DNA from: Rhizobacter sp. AJA081-3
GTDB taxonomy: Bacteria > Pseudomonadota > Gammaproteobacteria > Burkholderiales > Burkholderiaceae_C
Assembly (NCBI RefSeq): GCF_017795745.1
Contig: NZ_CP059067.1
Location: forward strand, 2,108,001-2,172,000
Length of the DNA stretch: 64,000 nt
Direction of reading: 5' to 3'
Shown piece after piece: positions 46,851 to 57,018 of the stretch. Position numbers and translations under genes: made by a program. Position 1 is the stretch's first letter, and every line of letters starts with the position of its first letter. Under the pieces are notes generated by a model. It had not been told where the DNA came from, made no database searches, and saw only the letters and a program-made list of their open reading frames with translations.

Positions 46851-48262
46851 GGCTGGGGCAGCTTTCGCTGCGCAGCCAGCTGCTGCTGGGCATCCTGCTG
46901 CCAGTGCTGCTGGGGGTGCTGGTCAACACGGTCAGCCTGTACCGCCAGGCGCTGCGCGCGGCCGACACGGCCTACGACCGCACGCTGCTGGCCAGCGCCA
47001 AGTCGATCGGCGAGCAGCTCGAGGTCAGTGGCGCCGGCGACGCGGCGCGAGTGCGCGCCACCGTGCCCTACTCCGCGCTCGAGGCCTTCGAAGCCGACAA
47101 CCGCAGCCGCATGTTCTTCAAGGTCAGCGGCTTCCAGGGCGAGATGGTGTCGGGCTTCGAGGACCTGCCGGCCTGGCGCGGCAAGCTGCCCGACAAGGGC
47201 CCGTATGCGGCGCTGGTCGACTTCTACGACGACGTCTACCGCGAGCAGCCGGTGCGCGTGGCCGTGCTGCTGCAGCCGGTGGCCAGCGTCGAGGGGCGCG
47301 GCGTGGCCACCGTCCAGGTGGCCGAGACACTCGAGCTGCGCCAGACGCTGGCGCGGCAGATCCTCGTCGACACGCTGTGGCGGCAGGCCGCGCTGCTGGC
47401 CGTGCTGATCGGCGTGGTGCTGTGGGTGGTGCAGCGTGCGACCCGACCGGTGCGCGAGCTCAGCGCGCAGCTGCGCGGCCGCGCCGAGAACGACCTCTCG
47501 CCGATCGCCGCCGCCGATGCGCCGCGCGAGCTGCAACCGCTGGTCGACGCCACCAACCAGGTGATGGGCCGGCTCGCCCACCTGCTGGACCACCAGAAGC
47601 GCTTCGTGCGCGACACCGCGCACCAGCTGCGCACGCCGCTGGCGGTGCTGAAGACACAGCTGCAATCGGCGCTGCGCGGTGACGTCGAACCGGTGCAGGC
47701 GCTGCACGAGATCAACCACACGGTGGACCGCGCCACGCAGCTGGCCAACCAGATGCTGGCGCTGGCCAAGGTCGAGCAGTTGCGCCAACAGGGTGATGCA
47801 CCGGTGCTCGACTGGGCAGAGATCGCCCGCGCCGTGGCGCTCGACCTGGGCGCGCTGATCGCGCAGCGCCAGCTCGACTTCGAGATCGCCACCGTGCCCG
47901 CGCCGGTGCGCGGCCACGAGTGGGCGCTGCGCGAACTCACGCGCAACCTGCTGCACAACGCCATCAAGCTGTGCCGCGAAGGCGGCACGCTGGCCATGCG
48001 AGTCGTCAGCGACGGCCGCACCGCAGCCCTGACCATCGCCGACAGCGGCCCGGGTCTCGCGCCCGAACTGCGCGAGCGTCTGTTCCAGTCCTTCGCCGCC
48101 GGCGAACGCGGCGGTGGCTCGGGCCTCGGCCTGGCGATCTGCCACGAGATCGTCGGCTCGCTCGGCGGCAGCCTGTCGCTGGACAACCGGCTCGCCAGCG
48201 GCCGCGTCGTCGGGCTGGACGCGACGGTGCGCGTGCCCTTGGCGGACAATCCCGATCGATGA
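46847..48262 (+). CDS. tctE: Sensor histidine kinase TctE
   Basis: This 471-residue kinase has a short cytoplasmic head, membrane helix one (about residues 11-27), a periplasmic sensor of about 130 residues (2CSK-like), membrane helix two ('ALLAVLIGVVLWVV') and HAMP. The phospho-acceptor His lies in 'FVRDTAHQLRTPLAV', and the HATPase domain shows 'NLLHNAIKLC' and 'GSGLGLAICHEIV'. It starts with GTG inside the tctD stop. It probably senses citrate or a similar acid. Confidence 0.92.
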   Translation: MRLGQLSLRSQLLLGILLPVLLGVLVNTVSLYRQALRAADTAYDRTLLASAKSIGEQLEVSGAGDAARVRATVPYSALEAFEADNRSRMFFKVSGFQGEMVSGFEDLPAWRGKLPDKGPYAALVDFYDDVYREQPVRVAVLLQPVASVEGRGVATVQVAETLELRQTLARQILVDTLWRQAALLAVLIGVVLWVVQRATRPVRELSAQLRGRAENDLSPIAAADAPRELQPLVDATNQVMGRLAHLLDHQKRFVRDTAHQLRTPLAVLKTQLQSALRGDVEPVQALHEINHTVDRATQLANQMLALAKVEQLRQQGDAPVLDWAEIARAVALDLGALIAQRQLDFEIATVPAPVRGHEWALRELTRNLLHNAIKLCREGGTLAMRVVSDGRTAALTIADSGPGLAPELRERLFQSFAAGERGGGSGLGLAICHEIVGSLGGSLSLDNRLASGRVVGLDATVRVPLADNPDR

Positions 48263-48696
48263 GCGACGACGACAGCGACAAGACCCGAGTGCGCCTGGAC
48301 AAGTGGCTGTGGGCCGCACGCTTCTACAAGACGCGCAGCCTGGCCGCCGACGAGATCGCCAAGGGACGCGTGCAGGTCAACGGCCAGGCGGCCAAGCCCT
48401 CGCGGGAGGTGCGCGAGGGCGACACGATCGAGCTGCGCCAGCAGCAGAGCGCGCGCACCGTGCAGGTCCATGGGCTGAGCCATGTGCGCGGGCCGGCGCC
48501 GGTGGCGCAGGCGCTGTATGCCGAGACCGAAGAGAGCATCGCCCTGCGTGCGAAGCAGGCCGAGCAGCGGCGTTTCGGAACCGAGCCGGCGCAGACCATC
48601 GAACAAGGGCGGCCGACCAAGCGCGATCGCCGCAAGCTGGCCGACTGGGATCGCTGGAGCGCCGCAGTCGAGCCGCCGCCGCGCGGACGCTCCTGA
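48259..48696 (+). CDS. hslR: Hsp15-type RNA-binding S4 domain protein
   Basis: This 145-residue protein has an N-terminal S4 RNA-binding domain (about residues 9-60, 'VRLDKWLWAARFYKTRSLA' and 'GRVQVNGQAAKPSREV'). The C-terminal tail is basic ('RPTKRDRRKLADWDRW'). Hsp15 binds stalled 50S subunits carrying a nascent chain and is heat-induced in E. coli. It overlaps tctE by ATGA, an odd partner, so its expression may follow tctDE unless it has its own promoter. Confidence 0.92.
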   Translation: MSDDDSDKTRVRLDKWLWAARFYKTRSLAADEIAKGRVQVNGQAAKPSREVREGDTIELRQQQSARTVQVHGLSHVRGPAPVAQALYAETEESIALRAKQAEQRRFGTEPAQTIEQGRPTKRDRRKLADWDRWSAAVEPPPRGRS

Positions 48697-48706
48697 ACGA
48701 CCCGCC

Positions 48707-49702
48707 TCAGCCCAGCTCCCAGAGGTCGCCTGCAGCCAGCCCGGCGGGCGCCCGCAGGCGCTCCTTGGCGGACGCGTCGCCGAGCAGGTGCCAGCGCCAC
48801 CAGTCGGCGGAGACTCCCGCCACCACGCGCTGGTGCAGCGACTGCAGCGCGGCGGCCTGGGGCCCGCGACGCAACCGGCGACCGCCCTCGCGCGCCTCGG
48901 CCATGCCGGTGCCACCGCCGAAAGTCATGTGGTCCGCCCCGGCCAGCACCAGCTGCGCCTTCTGCCCCGCCGGCAGGCCGCGATAGACGGCGCGGCGCGC
49001 CGCATTGCTGGCATCGCCGACGATCATCGCGTCGTCGTCGGTGCCGGTGATGGCGAGGAAGGGACGCGCGATCGCGCCGAATCGCGCCGCCATGGCGGCG
49101 TCGTCGAGCCCGTCGCGCTCGTTGAAGCCCGGGCTGAAGGCGATGAAGGCCCGCGGGCGCGGGTCGGCGATGCGCGCCACGCTGGCCGAGCGCCCTGTAC
49201 GCGCCGGCCGTTCGCCGGCGACCGCCTGGGTGAGACGGGCGCCGAAGGAATGACCCGAGAAGCCGATCGCATCGCCACGCAGCCGCGCCCAGGCGCCGCC
49301 GGCGGCCTGGCGGCGCAGCACTTCGTCGATGGCGAAATGCGCGTCGGCGATGCGCGCGAGGTACTGCTCCGCCCCAGCCGCCTGGCGTGCGCCGCGCAAT
49401 CCCGACTGCCAGATGCTGCTGTCGCTGCCCGGGTGCTGCAGGTGCAGCGCGGCCAGCCCCGCGGCCTGCCAGGCCTCGCCCCAGACGGCACCCCCGGCCC
49501 GGCTGCCGCCCAGGCCGTGGGAGTGGATGACCAGGCCGCAAGGGCCGTCGCCGGCTGGCCAGCGAACGCGCACCGGCAGTTCGCGCTGACGCGCCGGATC
49601 CTGCCAGGTCTGGTCCTCGAAGGCCGCAGGCGGCGCCCCCCAGGCGCGGCCGGACGCCCAGGCGGACGCCAGGCCGGCGGCAAGCAGGTCTCGGCGATTC
49701 AT
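48707..49702 (-). CDS. Exported alpha/beta hydrolase (dienelactone hydrolase-like)
   Basis: This 331-residue protein begins with a twin-arginine-like signal ('MNRRDLLAAGLASAWASG') ending near 'RAWGAPPA'. The mature part has an alpha/beta hydrolase core: 'CGLVIHSHGLGGSRAG' and the nucleophile elbow GHSFG in 'AIGFSGHSFGARLTQ', with a likely acid in 'AITGTDDDAMI' and His in 'GADHMTFGG'. The Met at 49702 gives a proper signal; upstream codons are rejected. Substrate unknown. Confidence 0.85.
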   Translation of the reverse strand: MNRRDLLAAGLASAWASGRAWGAPPAAFEDQTWQDPARQRELPVRVRWPAGDGPCGLVIHSHGLGGSRAGGAVWGEAWQAAGLAALHLQHPGSDSSIWQSGLRGARQAAGAEQYLARIADAHFAIDEVLRRQAAGGAWARLRGDAIGFSGHSFGARLTQAVAGERPARTGRSASVARIADPRPRAFIAFSPGFNERDGLDDAAMAARFGAIARPFLAITGTDDDAMIVGDASNAARRAVYRGLPAGQKAQLVLAGADHMTFGGGTGMAEAREGGRRLRRGPQAAALQSLHQRVVAGVSADWWRWHLLGDASAKERLRAPAGLAAGDLWELG

Positions 49703-49739
49703 GGCAGCGGATTCTGGCGCGTTTTCCGCGAAAGTCCCT

Positions 49740-49766
49740 CTTGAAAGCACGGCCTCCGCCCCAAGG
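49740..49766 (+). promoter_or_regulatory. Sigma-32 (heat shock) promoter for grpE
   Basis: CTTGAAA (49740-49746), a perfect -35 for sigma-32, is followed after 12 bases by CCCCAAGG (49759-49766), close to the -10 consensus CCCCATnT. It lies 28 bases before the grpE ATG. This matches the expected heat-shock control of grpE-dnaK-dnaJ. Confidence 0.75.
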
Positions 49767-49794
49767 TCGAGGCCTGCACCCCTTTTGACCCGTC

Positions 49795-50313
49795 ATGTCG
49801 AACCACGAACAAGCTCCCCAGACCCCCGAAGCCGCCGAGCCGGCATCGCAGGCGCTCGACCTGCAGGCACAGTTCACGGAACTGCAGGCCAAGCACGCCG
49901 ACATGTCGGATGCCTACCTGCGCGCCAAGGCCGAGGCCGAGAACACCCGCCGCCGCGCCGAGGAAGAGATGTCGAAGGCGCGCAAGTACGCCATCGAGAG
50001 CTTCGCCGAGAGCCTGGTGCCGGTGAAGGACAGCCTGGAGGCGGCCATCGCCATCCCCGCGGCCACCAACGAGCAATTGCTCGAGGGCGTCCACGCCACG
50101 CTGCGCCAGCTGAGCGCCGCGCTGGAGCGCAACAAGGTGATCGAGCTGAACCCCGCAGCCGGCAGCAAATTCGACCCGCACCAGCACCAGGCGATCAGCG
50201 TGGTGCCGGCGGAGCAGGAGGCCAACACCGTGGTGGCCGTGCTGCAGAAGGGCTACCTGATCGCCGAGCGCGTGCTGCGCCCCGCGCTGGTCACCGTGGC
50301 CGCGCCGAAGTGA
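49795..50313 (+). CDS. grpE: Nucleotide exchange factor GrpE
   Basis: This 172-residue protein starts with an acidic disordered arm and a long coiled coil ('[20 protein letters not shown]') and ends with the beta domain '[19 protein letters not shown]'. GrpE removes ADP from DnaK. Its location just upstream of dnaK and behind a sigma-32-type promoter is typical. The family 'GSKFDPxxHxA' motif is intact. Confidence 0.95.
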   Translation: MSNHEQAPQTPEAAEPASQALDLQAQFTELQAKHADMSDAYLRAKAEAENTRRRAEEEMSKARKYAIESFAESLVPVKDSLEAAIAIPAATNEQLLEGVHATLRQLSAALERNKVIELNPAAGSKFDPHQHQAISVVPAEQEANTVVAVLQKGYLIAERVLRPALVTVAAPK

Positions 50314-50335
50314 CGAACTCCACAGGCTGTTCACC

Positions 50336-50360
50336 CTTGAAATAGCCGCAGTTATCCACA
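50336..50360 (+). promoter_or_regulatory. Second CTTGAAA box and perfect DnaA box before dnaK
   Basis: CTTGAAA (50336-50342) is a full sigma-32 -35 match; the expected -10 (near ATCCACA) is weak. TTATCCACA (50352-50360) is an exact DnaA-box 9-mer. Both lie in the 87-base grpE-dnaK gap. The dnaK ribosome site is CAGGAG about eight bases before the ATG. Confidence 0.5.
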
Positions 50361-50400
50361 ACTCGAAGACAACCGGAAACCCGTTCTCAGGAGCACACAC

Positions 50401-52328
<1,928 letters not shown>

Positions 52329-52331
52329 CCA

Positions 52332-52360
52332 GACGGACAGCCCGCTCGCGGGCTGCCGTC
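52332..52360 (+). repeat. Hairpin 1 between dnaK and dnaJ
   Basis: GACGG-A-CAGCCCG, loop CTCG, CGGGCTG-CCGTC: 12 base pairs with one bulged A, starting four bases after the dnaK stop. No U-tract follows, so it may be a stability or attenuation element rather than a full stop. Confidence 0.65.
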
Positions 52361-52366
52361 CTGTCT

Positions 52367-52411
52367 CGCCGCGTTCGATGTGACAGGCCTCGCCTGCACG
52401 TCAACGCGGCG
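52367..52411 (+). repeat. Long hairpin 2 between dnaK and dnaJ
   Basis: CGCCGCGTT-C-GATGTG-A-CAGGC, loop CTC, GCCTG-CACGTC-AACGCGGCG: 20 paired bases in a 45-base element, with two single-base bulges on one side only and one G-T pair. It ends 29 bases before the dnaJ ATG. It is clearly more structured than chance spacer and may modulate dnaJ output. Confidence 0.7.
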
Positions 52412-52440
52412 TTCTGCGTTGTGAAGCACTGAGAAATTGC

Positions 52441-53604
52441 ATGGCAAAGCGCGACTACTACGAGACTCTCGGCGTGGCGAAGAACGCCTCCGAGGACGAT
52501 ATCAAGAAGGCCTACCGCAAGCTGGCCATGAAGCACCACCCTGACCGCAACCAGGGTGACGGCGACGACGCGAAGAAGGCCGAAGAGAAGTTCAAGGAGG
52601 CCAAGGAGGCCTACGAGATGCTGTCGGACGCGCAAAAGCGCGCCGCCTACGACCAGTACGGCCATGCCGGCGTCGACCCGAATATGGGCGGCGCGGGCTT
52701 TCGTCCGGGCGGCCCGGGCGCCGACGGCTTTGGCGGCTTCGCCGAGGCCTTCGGCGACATCTTCGGCGACATCTTCGGCGGCCAGGGCGGCCCGCGCCGC
52801 GGCGGCGGCGGGCAGCAGGTGTTCCGCGGCAGTGACCTGAGCTACGCGATGGAGATCACGCTCGAGGAAGCCGCCCACGGCAAGGAAACCCAGATCCGCA
52901 TCCCGAGCTGGGAAAGCTGCGAAACCTGTCACGGCACCGGCGCCAAGCCCGGCACCAGCCCGAAGACCTGCAGCACCTGCAACGGCGCGGGCACGGTGCA
53001 CATGCGCCAGGGATTCTTCAGCATTCAGCAGTCCTGCCCGCACTGCCACGGCACCGGCAAGATCATCCCCGACCCCTGCATGACCTGCAGCGGCCAGGGC
53101 AAGATCAAGAAGAACAAGACGCTGGAAGTGAAGATCCCCGCCGGCATCGGCGAGGGCATGCGCATCCGCTCCAGCGGCAACGGCGAGCCGGGCACCAACG
53201 GCGGCCCGCCAGGCGACCTGTACATCGAGATCCGTGTCAAACAGCACGACATCTTCGAGCGCGACGGCGACGACCTGCACTGCACCGTGCCGGTGGGCCT
53301 GACCACGGCGGCGCTGGGCGGCGGCATCGAGGTGCCCACGCTCAGCGGCAAGGCCGAGATCGAGCTGCCCGAGGGCACCCAGCACGGCAAGACCTTCCGG
53401 CTGCGCGGCAAGGGCATCAAGGGCGTGCGCTCCAGCTACCCGGGCGACCTGTATTGCCACGTGGCGGTGGAAACGCCGATCAAGCTCACCGAACACCAGC
53501 GCAAGTTGCTCAAAGAGCTCGAGGAGTCGTTCCGCAAGGGCGGCGACAAACATTCGCCCAACGCCAAGAGCTGGACGGACCGGGTGCGCGACCTGTTCAA
53601 GTAA
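52441..53604 (+). CDS. dnaJ: Chaperone DnaJ (Hsp40)
   Basis: This 387-residue co-chaperone has a J domain with HPD ('[14 protein letters not shown]'), a Gly/Phe-rich linker (about residues 76-125), and four zinc-binding repeats ([32 protein letters not shown]). The C-terminal substrate-binding domains follow. It stimulates the DnaK ATPase. All motifs are intact, in contrast to dnaK just upstream. A 112-base structured spacer separates the two. Confidence 0.96.
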   Translation: MAKRDYYETLGVAKNASEDDIKKAYRKLAMKHHPDRNQGDGDDAKKAEEKFKEAKEAYEMLSDAQKRAAYDQYGHAGVDPNMGGAGFRPGGPGADGFGGFAEAFGDIFGDIFGGQGGPRRGGGGQQVFRGSDLSYAMEITLEEAAHGKETQIRIPSWESCETCHGTGAKPGTSPKTCSTCNGAGTVHMRQGFFSIQQSCPHCHGTGKIIPDPCMTCSGQGKIKKNKTLEVKIPAGIGEGMRIRSSGNGEPGTNGGPPGDLYIEIRVKQHDIFERDGDDLHCTVPVGLTTAALGGGIEVPTLSGKAEIELPEGTQHGKTFRLRGKGIKGVRSSYPGDLYCHVAVETPIKLTEHQRKLLKELEESFRKGGDKHSPNAKSWTDRVRDLFK

Positions 53605-53624
53605 GCCGGGGGGCGTGCCGATAA

Positions 53625-53654
53625 GAAGGCTTTCCGACCTCGTCTGAAGCCTTC
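53625..53654. promoter_or_regulatory. Inverted repeat abutting the start of the receiver-TPR gene
   Basis: GAAGGCTT, 14 bases, AAGCCTTC: perfect 8-base arms ending right before the ATG at 53655. It could be a repressor operator, or an RNA hairpin that hides the start. No other ribosome-binding site is visible. Confidence 0.45.
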
Positions 53655-55286
53655 ATGGCACGTCTGCTGTACCCCGATATCGGCGACTGCCGCGCCCTCG
53701 TGATCGATGGCAACATGACCTCGCGGAGCATCCTCAGCGGGATGCTGCGCGACATGGGCGTGGGCCACGTGGCGCACGCCAGCCGTGCCGCCGACGCGCG
53801 ACGCATGCTCGAAGGCCGCACCTTCGACGTGGTGCTGTGCGACTACCACTTCGACCACTCGCCGATGTCCGGGCAGGACCTGCTGGACGACCTGCGCCGC
53901 TCGCAGCTGCTGCCCTACTCCACCGTGTTCGTGATGGTCACCGGCGAGGCCGGCTACACGCACGTCGCCGAGGCCGCCGAGGCGGCCCTCGACAGCTACC
54001 TGCTCAAGCCCCACACCGCCAGTGCGCTCGAGCAGCGGGTGCTGCAGGCGCGCCACCGCAAAAAGGTGCTCGGCCCGATCTTCGAGGCGATCGCCGAAGA
54101 GGACTTCGAGACCGCCGCCAGGCTCTGCCAGGAGCGTTTCGAGCAGCGGGGCGAATACTGGCTGTACGCCGCGCGCGTCGGCGCGGAACTGTGGGTGCGG
54201 CTCAACCAGCTCGACAAGGCGCGCTACCTCTACGAAGCGGTGCGCGAAGCCCGCGCCGCGCCCTGGGCCAAGCTGGGCATCGCCCGCGTCGAACTCGAAT
54301 CGGGCCAGCTCCAGCAGGCCACGCGCACGCTGGAGAGCCTGATCGGCGAACAGCCGACCTACGCCGACGCCTACGACGTGATGGGCCGGGTGCAGGTCGA
54401 ACAAGGCGACATGACGGCGGCGCTGGAGACCTACCGCACCGCCACCGAGCTCACGCCGGCGAGCATCAGCCGCCTGCAGAAGCAGGGCATGCTGGCCTTC
54501 TACATGGGCGAGGCTGCCGAGGCGACCGACGCGCTGGAGCGCACGGTGCGCATCGGCATCAGCTCGAAGATGTTCGACTGCCAATCGCTCGTGCTGCTGG
54601 TGCTGCTGCACCACGACACGCGTGACACGAAGGCCTTCGTGCGCGCCTGCAGCCACATCGAGCGCGCTGTCGAGAAGCGGCCGGAAAGCGCCCGCTTGCG
54701 ACGCTTCCTCGAGACTGCGCGCATCCTGCAGGCGCTGGTCGAGCGCCAGGTCGGCAATGCGATGCGCGCAGCCACCACGCTGGCCGCACAGATCCGCGAT
54801 GAGGACTTCGACTTCGAGGCGGCCGCCAACCTGCTGGCCGCACTCTCGCGCATGAGCGGGACCGAGATCCAGCTGCCCGAAGCCGACAGCTGGGTGATGG
54901 ACCTGGCACGACGCTTCTGTGCCTCCAAGGCCTCCACCGACATGCTGTGCATGGCCTGTGCGCCGCACCCGCCTTTCGAGGCCCTCGTGCGCGCCGCGCA
55001 CCAGACGATCACCACCGCGGCCGAGAAGGCCATGACGAACAGCCTGAACGGCGCGCACGAAGCCACCGTGCGCTCGCTGCTCGAGCTCGGCGGCTCGACG
55101 CTGAACGCCAAGCTGCTCGACATGGCCGGCCTGGTGCTGAACCGCCACGGCGCCAAGATCGCCGACTGCGAGCAACTCGGCGATCAGATCGCCGGGCTGC
55201 GCCGCCGCTTCTGCACGCGAGGCACCCAGGTCGCCCTGGGCACCAGCGCCGGGCGTTCCTCGGGCGGGCTGACGCTGCGCCACTGA
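53655..55286 (+). CDS. Response regulator with TPR repeats
   Basis: Residues 1-130 of this 543-residue protein form a receiver domain: 'CRALVIDGNMTSRSILSGML' and phospho-acceptor Asp in 'DVVLCDYHFDHSPMSG', with Lys in 'YLLKPHTASALEQR'. The rest is helical with tetratricopeptide-type repeats ('PTYADAYDVMGRVQVEQGDM', 'LQQATRTLESLIGEQP'). There is no DNA-binding or enzymatic output domain, so it probably acts through protein contacts. No partner kinase gene is adjacent. Confidence 0.86.
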   Translation: MARLLYPDIGDCRALVIDGNMTSRSILSGMLRDMGVGHVAHASRAADARRMLEGRTFDVVLCDYHFDHSPMSGQDLLDDLRRSQLLPYSTVFVMVTGEAGYTHVAEAAEAALDSYLLKPHTASALEQRVLQARHRKKVLGPIFEAIAEEDFETAARLCQERFEQRGEYWLYAARVGAELWVRLNQLDKARYLYEAVREARAAPWAKLGIARVELESGQLQQATRTLESLIGEQPTYADAYDVMGRVQVEQGDMTAALETYRTATELTPASISRLQKQGMLAFYMGEAAEATDALERTVRIGISSKMFDCQSLVLLVLLHHDTRDTKAFVRACSHIERAVEKRPESARLRRFLETARILQALVERQVGNAMRAATTLAAQIRDEDFDFEAAANLLAALSRMSGTEIQLPEADSWVMDLARRFCASKASTDMLCMACAPHPPFEALVRAAHQTITTAAEKAMTNSLNGAHEATVRSLLELGGSTLNAKLLDMAGLVLNRHGAKIADCEQLGDQIAGLRRRFCTRGTQVALGTSAGRSSGGLTLRH

Positions 55287-55353
55287 GGTTCCATCGCCGA
55301 CCGCGGCCAGCCGTAACCCGTCCTTAACGCCGGGGCAAGGCGGGGGACCGACA

Positions 55354-57009
55354 ATGCCGGGCATGTCCAGACCGATGTCCTTTGCGTCGCGCGAGTGGAA
55401 TCCGCTGACGCTGGCCTTGATCACCAGCCTGTGGGTCGCCGCCTTCGCCAACTGGCCGCTGTGGCGGGCCTTGCTCGCGTTGCCTGAGAACGCGAGTCTG
55501 CGCGGCGCGCTGTTCATCGCTGGCTTCGGCGCGATGATCGCGTCGCTGACCTTCGTGCTGCTGTGCGTGGCCGCCTGGCGCCGCGCCATCAAGCCGGCGG
55601 CCGCGCTCTTCCTCGTGCCGGCGGCCGCCGGTGCGCACTTCATGGGCACCTACGGCGTCGTCATCGACCCGACCATGATGGTCAACGTGCTGCAGACCAA
55701 CGCGACCGAGACGCGCGACCTGATCAGCCTGCGCCTGGTGATGAGCCTGCTGTTCATCGCGGCCCTGCCGATCGCCTTGATGTGGCGTCTGCCGGTGCGT
55801 CGCCTGAGCTTCGTCGCCCAGCTCTCGCGCAACCTGGGTGCGATGCTCGCCGGCATCGCGCTGCTGGCGGTGCTGCTGTTCGCGCTGTTCGCCGACCTGT
55901 CCGCGACCATGCGCAACCACAAGTCGATGCGCTACCTGATCAACCCGCTGAACTCGTTCTATGCGCTCGGCTCGCTGGCGCACCAGGCGAACGCGCGGCC
56001 CAAGGGGCCGCCGGAGGCGATCGGTGTCGGTGCGACGCTGGCGCCGCGTGCTGCCGGTGCGCGTCCGCCGCTGATGCTGCTGGTGGTCGGCGAGACGGCG
56101 CGCTCCGACCACTTCTCGCTCAACGGCTACGAGCGGCCGACGAATCCGCAGCTCGCGACGCTGGGTGTGGTGAGCTACCGCGACGTCACGTCCTGCGGTA
56201 CCAACACGGCGGCCTCGCTGCCCTGCATGTTCTCGCACCTCGGCCGCGCCGGCTACGAGTCGCGCGAGCGCGAGCACGAGAACCTGCTCGACCTGGCGCA
56301 GCGTGCCGGCCTGGCCGTGCTCTGGCTGGACAACCAGTCCGGCTGCAAGGGGCTGTGCGAGCGCGTGCCCAATGGCATGGCTTCGGAGGGTGCCCCCGCC
56401 ACCCTGTGCAGCGATGGCGAGTGCCTCGATGAAGCCCTGCTGCACGGGCTGGATGCGCGACTGGCCGCGCTCGATCCGGCACGCCGCGCAAACGGCGTGC
56501 TCCTCGTGCTGCACCAGATGGGCAGCCACGGGCCGGCCTACTGGCGCCGCGCTCCGGCCGATCGCAAGCCCTTCCAGCCCGAGTGCCTGACCAACGTGCT
56601 GCAGCAGTGCGACCGGCAGGCGCTGGTCAACGCCTACGACAACTCGATCGCCTACACCGATCACGTGCTGGCGCAGTCGATCGCCTGGCTGGGCCGCCAG
56701 CAGGGGGCGTTCGACCCGCTGCTGCTGTACGTCTCGGACCACGGCGAATCGCTGGGCGAGAACGGCCTGTACCTGCACGGCCTGCCCTACGCGGTGGCGC
56801 CGCGCGAGCAGGTCCATGTGCCGATGGTCGTGTGGCTGCCCGCTCAGACCGAGCAGGCGGCCGGGCTGCGCAAGGCCTGCCTGGCCGAGCAGCGCGACCG
56901 GCCGATCAGCCACGACCACCTGTTCCACACGGTGAGCGGCGCTCTGGGCATCCGCGCCGGCGAGTACCGCGCCGAACTCGACGCCTTCGCGGCGTGCCGC
57001 CAGCCCTGA
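55354..57009 (+). CDS. eptA: Phosphoethanolamine--lipid A transferase (EptA family)
   Basis: This 551-residue enzyme of the alkaline-phosphatase superfamily has five N-terminal membrane helices and a periplasmic catalytic domain. The nucleophile is Thr283 in 'SCGTNTAASLPCMFS'. 'LMLLVVGETARSDHFSLNGY' and 'DHGESLGENGLYLHGLPYA' hold the zinc ligands. It transfers phosphoethanolamine to lipid A phosphates, lowering the negative charge of the outer membrane; this is associated with tolerance to cationic peptides. An in-frame ATG at 55363 is an alternative start. Confidence 0.92.
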   Translation: MPGMSRPMSFASREWNPLTLALITSLWVAAFANWPLWRALLALPENASLRGALFIAGFGAMIASLTFVLLCVAAWRRAIKPAAALFLVPAAAGAHFMGTYGVVIDPTMMVNVLQTNATETRDLISLRLVMSLLFIAALPIALMWRLPVRRLSFVAQLSRNLGAMLAGIALLAVLLFALFADLSATMRNHKSMRYLINPLNSFYALGSLAHQANARPKGPPEAIGVGATLAPRAAGARPPLMLLVVGETARSDHFSLNGYERPTNPQLATLGVVSYRDVTSCGTNTAASLPCMFSHLGRAGYESREREHENLLDLAQRAGLAVLWLDNQSGCKGLCERVPNGMASEGAPATLCSDGECLDEALLHGLDARLAALDPARRANGVLLVLHQMGSHGPAYWRRAPADRKPFQPECLTNVLQQCDRQALVNAYDNSIAYTDHVLAQSIAWLGRQQGAFDPLLLYVSDHGESLGENGLYLHGLPYAVAPREQVHVPMVVWLPAQTEQAAGLRKACLAEQRDRPISHDHLFHTVSGALGIRAGEYRAELDAFAACRQP

Positions 57010-57018
57010 GCTCGCAGC

